Part shown: positions 45,480 through 55,466 of the stretch, piece by piece
Position numbering within the stretch: position 1 is the stretch's first letter
Layout of the letters: every line of letters starts with the position of its first letter
Origin: Nageia nagi
Lineage: Eukaryota; Pinophyta
Reading direction: 5' to 3'
Length of the DNA stretch: 64,000 bases
Assembly (NCBI GenBank): GCA_050084985.1
Contig: JBITNC010000001.1
Location: 200,012,001 to 200,076,000 of the forward strand
The notes under the pieces: model-generated
Seen by the model: only the letters and a program-made list of their open reading frames with translations
What the model was told of the DNA's origin: nothing
Database searches by the model: none
Program-made: the position numbers and the translations under genes

Positions 45480-46135
45480 TCAAGAGTTTAGGACTAATGG
45501 ATAATACTGCAAGTGTAAAAGACCATCTAGAACTTTCTCTCTGATGAAGTGGGCTCGAATTTCTATGTGCTTTATTCTCTGATGAAAAATAAGATTCTTT
45601 ACCAAAGTAATAGCTAACTTATTAGCTAAAAAAATGTAATATGGATGAACTTGCTCATACTCAATTTCTTTCATAATATGCCTCAGTCAAATGGCTTCCT
45701 AGGCTGCAACTAATATTACATGATATTCAACCTTAGTAATGGAGAGAGTAGTAGTAGGCTACTTCTTGGAAGCCCAAGAGATAGCACCTAAACCATTGCT
45801 AAGAACATAAGAAAAGGTTGATTTTTTATCATATTTATCTTCCCCATAGTCAAAATTTAAGAATCCTGAGAGAACAAACAAGGGTAACTTGTCATACTTA
45901 AGAGTAAAATCCTTAATGCCTACAACATACCTCAAAATTTGCTTAACTACATTGAAGTGCTTAACATATGACTTTTGCATAAAGTGATTCATCAAATTGA
46001 TGGCAAAGGCAATATCTGGCCTAGAGATAGTTAAATAAAGAAGCCTACCAATTAGTTTCTTATAAGATGTAGCATCTACCAACTAAGAGTTGAAACTAAG
46101 AGATAAAGTGATTCCAGGAGAGACTAGGATTGTAG
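45480..46135 (-). pseudogene. pol: RNase H of copia 2, broken
   Basis: Open segment 46082-45759: MVDATSYKKLIGRLLYLTIS, RPDIAFAINLMNHFMQ, ILRYVVGIKDFTLKYDKLP, then GFLNFDYGEDKYDKKSTFSY and ISWASKK. After stops it continues in 45674-45480: HPYYIFLANKLAITLVKNL and IREKVLDGLLHLQYYP. This is the standard copia RNase H order and aligns with 34001-34817 of copia 1. Stops at Trp/Gln positions and a short gap separate the two pieces. Confidence 0.87.
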
Positions 46136-46464
46136 CATGCTTGTAATCATCCATTCTAAACTTTTACAAGATATCTAAGATATACTTAAATTAACTAAGA
46201 TAAGTACAATCCTTGTATTGGTACACTTGCATACCAAGGTAGTAGTGCAATAGACCAAGATCGATCATTTCAAAAGTTTCTTTAAGTTTGGATATGCAAT
46301 ATTGTATGAGGACTATATTATTCCTTGTAATCAATAGATCATCCACATAGAGAAGAATCAAGATCAAGTCTTGTCCTTGGTTGAGCACATAAAGATCTAT
46401 GTCAGATAAGCATTTAGAAAACCCAATGTCCTCAAAGTATCCTAAAATATTTTTGTATCAGACC
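46136..46464 (-). pseudogene. pol: RT C-terminal half of copia 2, cut by insertion
   Basis: Begins at the junction with VW-to-V-stop (TGA) then YKNILGYFEDIGFSKCLSD and the open piece 46388-46191: LILILLYVDDLLITRNN with an intact YVDD catalytic pair, then LKETFEMIDLGLLHYYLGMQ. The upstream half of RT is missing because the Tat-like element entered here. Unlike copia 1 (YVDG), the catalytic loop is kept. Confidence 0.87.
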
Positions 46465-47312
46465 TGTTGCAGTGAAAATAGAGCTGGAATGTAGAATAAC
46501 ATAAAATGCAATTATTCTTAAATTTTCACTAAACTTCAAATTATGTAAAATAGGTAGAAACGTTGTAATTATAAAGTGATATTGATTTTCAGCTCAAACT
46601 ACAATTTGCCCTTGGAAGGGACTTTTACAAATGCCATTTGCCAAAATGAAGGTATTAGATCTTCATTGTTTTTGATTTGCTTGCTTCTCTCCTTAATATG
46701 GACAACCTGTAAATCCTACACACATGCAAAAGACAATAACATCAAAGCATCTATGTATGACATGAATTAAATTGAAGCTAACATAAAACAATAAAAGGTA
46801 TGAGCTCACAAGATTTTGGCAGCATTACCCTACTTTAAAATTGGGTCAAGATCCCATATTCTATTGCTTTGTATTGGCTTGTATTTATAGATTTTGGGTG
46901 AGATGTTCCAAGGTTGGTAAGGGGAAGTGAAAAGCCATCATAGGTCGTAACTGACCCCTTCTATCCACATCATCTTGGAAGAATGAAATGTTTCAACTTT
47001 CTCTTGCTATTTTGGTTTCTTGTTCGGCTATTACAAAGTCACCGATGATTACTAGGTGGACGCTGGTGATCATCTCAAAATGTTGGTGACTATTTTGGGT
47101 CGCTGGCGACTGGTCTTCAATTTTGTAATAATATTAGAATGATCACCAAATAGCCAATTTTACCTAAAAGAGTCATGTGACCACTCATTTTGCATGTACT
47201 TGATGAGAGCTATCCAATAATATGTTTTTTAAACCTATTTTATATTATCTCAAAGAGTTATGATTATTTCAATGTTTACTAGTTAAAAAAGGGACATTTT
47301 TAGGTGTCTACA
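46465..47312 (-). repeat. 3' LTR of Tat-like element
   Basis: 848 bp. In element sense it begins TGTAGACACC and ends TGCAACA. Over the shared 553 bp it differs from the right LTR at 14 positions, all transitions, without indels. Minus-strand TATA box TATAAATA at 46882-46889. The 64-codon open frame 46576-46770 (plus) is identical in the other LTR only because the LTRs are recent copies. The outer part (47030-47110) holds the TCGCTGGCG-type motifs also found in the leader. Confidence 0.93.
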
Positions 47313-47327
47313 TTTTGCCCCTTTTTG
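47313..47327 (-). promoter_or_regulatory. PPT of Tat-like element
   Basis: Minus strand CAAAAAGGGGCAAAA directly before the LTR start. A purine tract with one C. Confidence 0.75.
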
Positions 47328-48017
47328 AATTATCAATCGAAAATGCAGTTGATGATTTCAAAAATATAGAATGAGAAGCTTTGTCGCTTGATTATTTATT
47401 GTTGCTTTTTTATGATATAAGTTTTGACTCAATTTCTTAGATGAATCAAAATTTTGATTTACCAAATTATGATAAAATGTGTTTTCATTTTACATTTGAT
47501 GTAGTTTTGAAAACAAATTTGAATATACTTCAGAAGTGACTATTTTCGGTATGATAATGTGTTGAGCTTGTGTGACAGTTGCATGACATTTCTATTATGT
47601 CAATTTGCATGTCTAAGCACACATGTACTGTATAAGTCCTCTTTAGTATATGAGTTTGATGGTGTTGTCCTTTATCCCGACAACGGGGTTTCAAGATGAT
47701 CTCCTGTAACAATGATACATCACATTTTATCATTTTTTGATTTTCTTGACCAATTTAAAGTTATTTTGAGAAATTTTTAATATTCTCATGGCTATTCCCA
47801 AACGTGGCATTTTACTTCCAATCATCGATGTTTAGTGGCGGTCACCAGTGTCCGTCCTCCAGTTGCCGACGTTTCTTCATTGGATGTAAGTAGAAAGAAA
47901 AAATTTTAATTTTTTCTTATTCATTTCTTTTCCAGCTGTCACTCTCATTGTCAGCCAGAACCAATTTTTGTTGCAATTTCATTGATTTCCAATCGTTGAT
48001 ATTCGTTACAATCACCA
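47328..48017 (+). other. Presumed promoter region of the antisense PMD gene
   Basis: About 690 bp between the PPT and the PMD start codon. No reading frame is supported. At 47815-47870 it carries GGTCACCAGTGTCCG and GTTGCCGACGTTTC, relatives of the TCACCAGC / TCGCTGGCG motifs in the LTR and leader. By position it should hold the promoter for transcription opposite to the element. Confidence 0.45.
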
Positions 48018-48240
48018 TGCCTCCACGTAGATGCTCCATTGGACGTTCTCGACCTATCCAGGAAGAGGTAGGATTTTGAAATAATTTTATTTTTTATTTT
48101 TTGTTTATAATTTGTAATTTAACTGTTTAATTTCAAAATTGAAATCATGAATGACATTTAGAAGTTATTTTGATTGTCTTTATCGGATAAAATTTGTAAA
48201 TCATGCTTTTATTTATATTTTTTGTGAAATTTTTTATAAT

Positions 48241-48267
48241 TCGGCCTATATCACCGACCTAGGCCGA
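48241..48267. repeat. Perfect 8-bp hairpin in the PMD intron
   Basis: TCGGCCTA (48241-48248) and its exact reverse complement TAGGCCGA (48260-48267) with an 11-bp loop. It is GC-rich in AT-rich surroundings. Confidence 0.7.
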
Positions 48268-48277
48268 ACGGATGACA

Positions 48278-48314
48278 GAGTCACTAGTGTTTGGAATGCG
48301 AACACTGGTGACTG
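48278..48314. repeat. 14-bp inverted repeat in the PMD intron
   Basis: GAGTCACTAGTGTT (48278-48291) and AACACTGGTGACTG (48301-48314) pair with few mismatches across a 9-bp loop, 11 bp from the preceding hairpin. The arms match the TCACC-AG-GTT motif family of this element. Confidence 0.65.
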
Positions 48315-51030
48315 AGTCTTACCTATTAGAAATGTCGACATTTTAGTATGAAATGCCATTTTTTTTTTGAGCTAAACTTTTTATTATTACACAAGTTCGA
48401 GATGTCTTTGAGCCTCGAGGTAGATATCCCTCGATTCTACAGGAGGGTAGAGATCTTCTAGGTCCAGCTGATCATACTTTTTTCAGGTCAGTTGGTTTTG
48501 GAGTGGGACCATACATGGGTCACATTCATTGGGAGTATCCTTTATTAGCTGCATTATTAGACAGATGGGATGCAGTGACATGTACTTTTCACCTTTCAAT
48601 AGGGGAGATGACTATCACAGTGGAGGATATACATAGATTGTATAAACTCCCCATTCATGGGCAGAGGATTTTGCCTATGGTGGATAGAACAGGAGCTTTA
48701 CCCACTATTTCTTATTTGTATGGGGCCGCTCGGGTTGATACTATTGTTTCTGAGATTATCTCAGGTGGCATTCGATATTACCAGTATTGGATGGAGGATC
48801 AGCAAGGGATGATCCATTTTTCATACTTGATGGGTTTAGTACAGTGTTATGCTCTCCCTGATATTGGTAGTGGGAGGTTTCTATGGTCATTATTACCCAT
48901 TATTATAGATATGATATAGCATGGTATAGTGTATGCTTGGGCACCTACACTATTAGCTCAAATTTACAGGGAGCTATTCTTTTATTCTTAGGGGCATAGG
49001 GCCTCTTTATCAGTTACTGTCACCTTGCAGGCATGGGCTTATGAGCATATAACTGTGGCTCGTCCTCCAGGTTTGCCGATGCCAGGGTTTGGTAGCCACT
49101 TGGATTATGAGGCTGGCATAGTCTGATGGTGTGATGATTTTTATATTCACCCATCGAATGGAGTTCGTTGAGATGTGAGCTATTATCGCCACATGCTTAG
49201 TCACTTGATTCCAGATCAAGTGAGATTCATACCTTACCATTTGTATCCCATCTGGGGAGAGCTTACAGCTGAACTTACTGGTATTCGGTAGCCACATGTT
49301 TTGAGTGGTTATCGAGCTAAGTTTTTGGAGTATTTTCATTTTGAGAGAGTACACCATTAGTTTGGCTTAGTTCAAGATGTACCTACACCATCAATGCCAT
49401 ATCAACGTGAGGGCACTATCTCAGTAGATGGTGTATAGCCGTTGGTTTATGCAGAGCCTGATCCTACTTAGGAGGAGGGATCATTGGAGGGTGACATCAG
49501 GGAGGATGACATTGGGGTGTCTGAGGCATTTAGGGCCTAGTGGGAGGAGGGAGATGATGGCCTAGAGGGTGAATTGGAGGGTTGATGCATTCATCAGCGT
49601 GTCGATGTTATTGAGGAGTTGGGTGCGGTAGTAGGAGAGGGCAAGGTAGGCGAGGAGCCTACAAGAGTGGAGGTTATGGGAGAGGAGGCTACCAGTGAGG
49701 AGGTTATGGTAGATGCTCCTAAGGAGTTAGCTCCTGAGGAGGAGGCTATGGGTGTAGGTGAGGAGGGAGCTACCCTAGAGGTTGCGCATGGAGTTGAGGA
49801 AGCTCCTGCTACACAGGTTCCTAGCATTGATACTTTGCTAGGGGATATTTATGAGCTAAATACCAGTTGGCACAGTCCAACTCATGCATGTACAAGTATA
49901 GGGTTGAGCAAGACAGATACAAATAGGAGAGAGATGAGGCTCATTCTTCTTTACAGGGAGCTCAGGCTCATTAGTTAGGAGCAACATCTACTTCTGGGGG
50001 TGGTTCTTCAGTTTTCTATCGTGGCATTTATCAGCAATAGGATTTTTATAGTGGTATAGTACAGATGTGGTTGACAGGTGTTCCAACTTTTACTCTGGGG
50101 GCTCACTATCCTATACCTCCAGATAGTTATATGCCTATAGATATCTCAGCATATCAGACAGGCAACAGTGCATAGGGCATAGTTGGATATCCAGGTAGGA
50201 CTCAAAGGTCATGAGGTTTTCCTAACAGGAGTGGTACACCCTGGGCATCTCCCTTAGGTGCCGTTAGTTCATCCGAGTTACGAGGAGCTCAACATCCGGG
50301 TAGTCCTACAGGATCTGTAGGCACTACTCCTCCAGGTCAAGGTACCGGAGAGACCAGTAGACGGTGGAGGTGACCGAGTAGTCCTAGCAGACCAGGTAGT
50401 GGTTGGGGTAGTCCTTGAGGATACCCTTTTTCATGATGTTATTTTTATATGCTTATGAGGTTATTGGACCCTTGTATTTTATTGTATGATTCATGATGTT
50501 ATGATGACCTTTTGATGGACTATTATGATGTATATAGATCTTTGATATTTATGGTACTTGTATGATTTTTGATGCATGAGTTCTCATTTTATACATAGAT
50601 TTGTGATAAAATAGGTATGATTTGATGTTATGTAGATCATAATAAACATAATTGTCTTTTAATTACTTGATGATGAATAGATGTTAATGATAGATGTAAT
50701 TTTCAAAATGTATGATGCATATATATAATTGTGGAATGTATGATATATAATTTTGAGGATACTTTTTATAATTTTTTAAATAATGATAAAATACATAACA
50801 TATATCAACAAATTAGTTTGATGATGTTATTAATCTCAAAATTAAGTTAATAATAAGTACGATTATAGTTGCTATAAACAATAAATCTAATTTATAATTT
50901 TAATAAGTTAAGTTATTTAAGGATATATTTTTATTATATTTTTGCGGAATCAGATGCATCATCTTCTGTACTTGGCAATTTTACAATAAACTTCTTGACA
51001 TGACAAACTAGTGACTTATGGATGTATATG

Positions 51031-51405
51031 AACATTAACTTTATCTTGGTTAGGGGAATAACAAATAATCATTCTTATCCTTTCCAAAGAAAAGCAAGTT
51101 TTAATAATGTTCAAAGGTAATAGATAATGGTAAAAATGGGTTTAACAAAATAATACCAATGATTCTAAACATAAACAAAATACAAATTATGACAAAAGAT
51201 TAGGTGATTTTGGAGGTTTATGAACATTAACTTTATCTTTGTCAGGGGAACAATAAATAATCATTCTTATCCTTTCCAAAGAAAAGCAAATTTTAATAAT
51301 GTTCAAAGGTAATAGATAATAATAAAAATGGGTTTAACAAAATAATACAAATGACTCTAAGCACAAACAAATTACAAACCATGACAAAAGATTAGGTGAT
51401 TTTGG
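51031..51405. repeat. Tandem duplication, unit about 192 bp
   Basis: AACATTAACTTTATCTT begins at 51031 and again at 51223. GACAAAAGATTAGGTGATTT ends each copy (51191 and 51382). Two copies, about 95% identical by eye. Confidence 0.88.
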
Positions 51406-51682
51406 ATTAATATCCAAGTTATTATAACATCTACCTTATCTTTCTTTATTTCAAGATCTAATAACCTAAGATGATATCAAACAATATTGTTATATGTTGA
51501 TAAAAAAATCTATAAACTCCAGTGTGTGTAGTGAGATTCATTTCCCTTCTTAGATCATTTGAGATGAAATATCTTAGAGACATTAATAAGCTAGTCTATC
51601 CATATGAAACGTATAGAGGTCCATAGGAAAGAAGGTCGCTAACCAAAATGGACATATCACCACTCGTAAGGCATGCCCCATT

Positions 51683-51785
51683 GCCAGATAGGCATCCATA
51701 GCCCCGATGAGGATTAACCCCTCGATCTCACTACAACCTTGCTCTACTGCCAGTCAGGCATCCATAGCCCCGGTAGAGGATATTG
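51683..51785. repeat. Short GC-rich duplication
   Basis: GCCAG-(A/T)-AGGCATCCATAGCCCCG-T-AGGA occurs at 51683 and at 51749, 66 bp apart. It is notable as a GC-rich island in AT-rich DNA, followed by a T run at 51817-51830. Confidence 0.75.
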
Positions 51786-52257
51786 TAATCACCCAAGAAT
51801 CATTGATGTACTGTAGTTTTTTTTTTTTTTATTCTTGGGTTCGAGATGAAGCAAATAATAGGATAGACACATAACTTTCACTCTTAATATCTCTTAGAAT
51901 GATTTCATTCAAATTCTCTTAGAATTCTATAATGTATTAAGTGCTTGGAGTTTTTGGATTTTCCTTCAAACACAAACTTTATGTTTTTCTATCATCTATG
52001 GTATATCATTTCCTTATGAAAGAAAAGACAAAGTGAATGTAGTGATAACAAGGAGATTATTCTAAGATGACCTTTTCACACATTACACATTTACTGGATA
52101 ATCACTTTTACAATGGCATGCAACATGTATTCACATTATACAAGGGCAGGGCACCCAATTGCAAAGTGACCTCTAGATGTTTCCATCTAGGTAGATTTTA
52201 TAATTTTATAATTTTTATGTGTTTTATAGTTTTCAATTTTTCAAGATTTTATAATTT

Positions 52258-53502
52258 TCAATTTTTTAGGGTTTTATCATTTTTTCTAGGGAATCTATTC
52301 ATGATGCGTTCAAATTGAGTTTGAACTGCCTTAGGATTAAATGAACAATGTGTTGAACTAAAAAAAATACTAAAATCTAATACCACTTGATTATGATAGA
52401 TTTTTGGAACACAATAATCTAAGTGTTCGAATGTTACGGTTTGTGTGATAGAGATGATTTGTTCTTGATGTTTTAAATTCAGGTTGTGAGTATAATCAAC
52501 TATTATTTTGGGCTTTTCTATAGGCCATAAAAGATAGAAATATATCATTAAATCATATTCTGAGTTAGGAGAAACACCATAACTCAAATGCGTTGATACA
52601 AACAATAACTTGATATCCACTTATTTTGACATCCCAATCGTAAGATTCATGTGTATCATAGAACGTCAAAGCCATTTTTTGTTGTATTTCAATAGGCATG
52701 GAAAAGATATTTGAATACAAAGGATTAGGAACATTACGAATAACTTTCATAAAGAGATCTTTGTCATACCTACTTTCGAACCCTGGAAGATAACTTCCAT
52801 TATTCCGTACTCTATGTCTTTTTGATAGTTTTTCGATAATCTCATTTCTAACCCTTATTTGATTTATCGTTGTAAGCTCGGCAATATGACAAGCTTGCCT
52901 TTTCTCCAATCTTTGTTTCCAAATTGTATGTTGCATTTGCATGCGAAGAAATATGTGAGTTTGCCTATATTGTTGTTGTAACGTTCTAGGAGGAAAAGCC
53001 ACAAAAGTATTTGAAAAATCATAAATTACCCTTTTATGAGGTAAATAATGTAAAAGTTCATCCATCCATTCTAGGCTTTTGGTTAATTGTTTAACATATT
53101 TCAGCCTAGCTAAAAGGAGTGAGTACTCAGTTAATTGACAATTTATGACGATTCTCGGTATTCCATAAGGCCATTATAGGCAGAAAGCTATTATTTCTTA
53201 TGATATTCTTTCCATATGGGTGAAATAGATTTGTGGATCTAAAATAATGCCTGCTTCATATCCACAAAAAGTGACTTCCCAACCATTATTTATACCACAA
53301 AACAATGGTATGTTCTTTCAAATTGTTCATCAATAGTCAATCGTAAATAATTTAAGAGATTAAAATCAAATCCATGTTTTAAATATGTTAATGCTAAATC
53401 ACCTGGATATCTTGGCGGTGGAAATCGTACTTGTGGTTGCACTATGCTACCTTCAGCAGATTCCTTTACCAGATTCATCTTTTCTATTTTAATCATTAAC
53501 AC
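52258..53502 (-). pseudogene. Unknown sense ORF downstream of integrase, about 415 codons
   Basis: Read in element sense after integrase. The first open piece, 53502-53290, begins MLMIKIEKMNLVKES and contains VRFPPPRYPGDLALTYLKHG. A +1 shift near 53300 leads to NGWEVTFCGYEAGIILDPQ and then the open piece 53065-52565: LLHYLPHKRVIYDFSNTF, QMQHTIWKQRLEKRQACHI, RHRVRNNGSYLPGFESRY, FSMPIEIQQKMALTFYD, WDVKISGYQVIVCINAFELW. A shift near 52600 opens 52620-52258 (LLWPIEKPKIIVDYTHN ... RFPRKNDKTLKN). Two stops and two frameshifts interrupt an otherwise continuous, charged, mostly helical protein. No signal peptide or membrane segment. I recognise no family. Confidence 0.65.
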
Positions 53503-53574
53503 TTGACAAATATTAATACTTTTATTTATTTATTATTTTAACAATAAAATAAAACAAAAGAAGACTAATGTACA

Positions 53575-53578
<4 letters not shown>

Positions 53579-53614
<36 letters not shown>
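53579..53614. repeat. (TA)18 microsatellite
   Basis: Uninterrupted TA dinucleotides, 36 bp, just after the end of the integrase reading frame and before the unknown sense ORF. Confidence 0.95.
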
Positions 53615-53617
<3 letters not shown>

Positions 53618-53634
53618 GGGTCAAAGATGCATGA

Positions 53635-54690
53635 TATTTATAGGTTCATGCTCTTCATTTCCTTCTAAGTCTGATAAATGATAAGCTCCTTTACCGAATT
53701 TTTTCTTAATGATATATGGTCCTAACCAATTTGGAGCAAACTTGTCTCTAAGATGTCGTTCTATTCGTGAAGTTTGTTGATTTTCTTTTAAAACCAAATC
53801 ACCTATTTTGAACTCACGAATTAGAGCCCTTTTATCAAAAGCTCATTTTATCCTCTTCTGATAAACATGCATATGCTCTAAAGCATTAATACATTTTTCA
53901 TCTAAAAGCAATAACTGATCTAAGCGAGTCTATCTTGCTTCCTCGTCGGAGTTTTGCTCACTTAGATTTACTCTAAGGGATGGTATCTCAAGTTTTATGG
54001 GTAGGATGGCTTCTGTTCCATATACTAAAGAGAATGGTGTTGCCCCAATAGGAGTGCGTACACTGGTACAATAAGCCCATAAGGCTTTTGGTATTTGCAT
54101 ATGCCAATCTCTATGAGAATCATTTACTATTTTCGCTAAGATGTTCCGAATAGTTTTATTAGTAGCCTCTGCCTGTCCATTGCCTTATGGATAATATGGA
54201 GTGGAAAAACTTTATTTAATTTTATACTTATCACATATTTGTTTTACATCCTTATTTTTAAAATTTTTTCCATTATCCATAATCAATTGGTTTGGTATGC
54301 CGAATCTACATATAATATAATTTTCTATAAATTCAGCAATTCGTGAACCAGTGGTGGAAGTCATGGGAATAGCCTCTACCCATTTGGTAAAATATTCAGT
54401 TGCTGTAATGATGAACTTGTGTCCACCAGCAGATGTAGGTGTAATTTGTCCTATTAAATCTAATGCCCATTTAGAGAATGGCCAAAGTGATTGTATAGGA
54501 TGTAGTTCTTGAGATGGTTGTGAGAATAAATGAGCGTATTGTTGACATTTAAAACATTTTTTTAACATATTCACAACAATCTTTTTCCATAGTTGGCCAA
54601 TAATACCCCATTCATATTAATCGTTTTACAATCGCAACACCATTAAAATGTCCTCTGCATGTTCCATCATGGGTGGAGGATATAGCCTTT
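53635..54690 (-). pseudogene. pol: Integrase of Tat-like element, broken
   Basis: Zinc-binding part near 54690-54540: STHDGTCRGHFNGVAIV, MGYYWPTMEKDC, then after a frameshift near 54580 CFKCQQYAHL. Core in 54574-54212: WALDLIGQITPTSAGG (first Asp), QLIMDNGKNFKNKD (second Asp), then, after a TAA, STPYYP-GNGQAEATNK (catalytic Glu kept). All three DDE residues are visible. Downstream WAYCTSVRTPIGATPF and YGTEAILPIKLEIPSLR, and the GPY end HLRDKFAPNWLGPYIIKKKF, finishing ...EPINIMHL-stop at about 53635. Breaks: one frameshift and about four stops. Confidence 0.88.
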
Positions 54691-54917
54691 TTAATATCAT
54701 TCCATTCAAGACATCTGAGTAAAATATCATTGAAATTTCGTCAATGCAAGATATCCCCTATCAAACAATATTTAGTTGCTTTAATTTTAAAAGCTCGTCG
54801 TGATGATTTATTAAGGTTTGCAGGAATAGTTCCAAATTTTAAAAAATCTATCAATTCTTTGTACCAATTATCTTTATCAGTTACATCAATATTTAATACA
54901 CTTTTTTCTTCATCTTC
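54691..54917 (-). pseudogene. pol: Spacer between second RNase H-like domain and integrase
   Basis: Minus translation LNIDVTDKDNWYKELIDFLK, FKIKATKYCLIGDILH and ILLRCLEWNDIKKAI. This is the usual connector before the HHCC domain (Y.L..G.L..R... LL-C). One stop. The plus-strand open frame 54673-54936 is the complement. Confidence 0.7.
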
Positions 54918-55466
54918 CTATTGTAATGATGATTGAGACAATTGAATTATTTCAACTTGAATTGAAGATTTTTTAGGATCTTCTGGGATAAGAGATCCAA
55001 TGGAAGCCATAGCATCTGCAAATCTATTAGATGATCTTGGTGCTGCTTCTATACTAAATTGGTTAAAAAAATTTAATAATTCCTCAACTAACGCTTTATA
55101 CTTTTGAAGTAAAGGTTCTTTACATTGATAGATTCCTTTCACTTGATTTACGATGAGTAAAGAATCTCCAATAATCTTAATTCTTTTAAGTTTTAATTTA
55201 ACAGCAGTTTTTAATGCTAATATCAAAGCTTCATATTCTACATTATTATTAGTACAAGGAAATTTTAGTTTAAATGAATATGGTATAGGGATCCCTTGCG
55301 GGGTTATAAATACAACACCTGCTCCACCACCTTGTTCACATCGAGAACCATCAAAGTGTATTGTCATATCCCAATCATCTTCGAGTTCTACAAGTATTTC
55401 AAATTCATTTAATTGAAACACCCCATCATCAGGTAATTCAATGACAAGGGGTTTATTATCTTGCAA
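54918..55466 (-). CDS. pol: Second (archaeal-type) RNase H domain of Tat-like pol
   Basis: An uninterrupted stretch of 182 codons within the decayed polyprotein. Motifs: MTIHFDGSRCEQGGGAGVVF (first catalytic Asp and the glycine-rich strand), NNNVEYEALILALKTAV (catalytic Glu, N-x-x-A/V-E-Y-x-A), IKIIGDSLLIVNQVKG (third Asp, GDS-L--NQ) and APRSSNRFADAMASIGS (final Asp, N--AD-LA). This extra RNase H downstream of the normal one is the known hallmark of the Tat lineage. All catalytic residues look intact. It is a domain of pol and not a separate gene, and its start is not a true initiation codon. Confidence 0.85.
   Translation of the reverse strand: MQDNKPLVIELPDDGVFQLNEFEILVELEDDWDMTIHFDGSRCEQGGGAGVVFITPQGIPIPYSFKLKFPCTNNNVEYEALILALKTAVKLKLKRIKIIGDSLLIVNQVKGIYQCKEPLLQKYKALVEELLNFFNQFSIEAAPRSSNRFADAMASIGSLIPEDPKKSSIQVEIIQLSQSSLQ

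Larger units (their letters stand above)
43933..46464 (-). mobile_element. Copia 2: 3' part of a Ty1/copia element
   Basis: Minus-strand element related to copia 1. The 3' LTR is about 43933-44370, followed to the right by PPT, 3' non-coding DNA, RNase H and the C-terminal half of RT. It stops at 46464, where the Tat-like element is inserted into the RT. The remaining RT, integrase, gag and 5' LTR should lie right of the Tat-like element, outside the window. Confidence 0.85.
48018..50436 (+). pseudogene. Antisense plant mobile domain (PMD) gene, two exons
   Basis: Runs opposite to the element's own genes. Exon 1 is 48018-48068 (MPPRRCSIGRSRPIQEE), ending at a GAG/GTAGG donor. An intron of about 350 bp with two hairpins follows. 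Exon 2 starts near 48417 (PRGRYPSILQEGRDLLG). The PMD core is in the open stretch 48503-48919: ALLDRWDAVTCTFHLSIGEM, TITVEDIHRLYKLPIHG, then after a stop VYAWAPTLLAQIYRELFFYS and LQAWAYEHITVARP, the W-x-x-E/T-x-F...GEMT-T--D-..LLLP and WA-x-E patterns of the family. An acidic Glu/Val-rich tail (49619-49860), a short helical part and a Gly/Ser/Pro-rich end (...SGWGSP) follow. About ten stops and one frameshift near 49860 break it now. The exact acceptor is inferred. Confidence 0.8.
50437..52257. other. Spacer between two convergent extra ORFs
   Basis: 1.8 kb between the 3' end of the antisense PMD gene and the 3' end of the sense unknown ORF. AT-rich with TGATG-rich and TATA-rich stretches at 50450-50950. 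It then holds two tandem duplications listed separately. The open frame 52067-52318 (plus, Phe-rich) is low-complexity. This is where both transcripts should terminate. Confidence 0.55.

Noticed and set aside
46576-46770. 64-codon open frame, identical at 63559-63753
   Set aside because: Both lie in the LTRs of the same young element, so identity reflects recent copying of the LTR. No domain or known protein pattern.
49594-49827. Minus-strand Ser/Thr/Ala-rich open frame
   Set aside because: It is the exact complement of the Glu/Val-rich tail of the antisense PMD gene. Low-complexity coding DNA often leaves the opposite frame open.
52258-53502. Envelope-like protein in the extra sense ORF
   Set aside because: No signal peptide, transmembrane pair or Cys pattern seen. 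The sequence is charged and soluble-looking.
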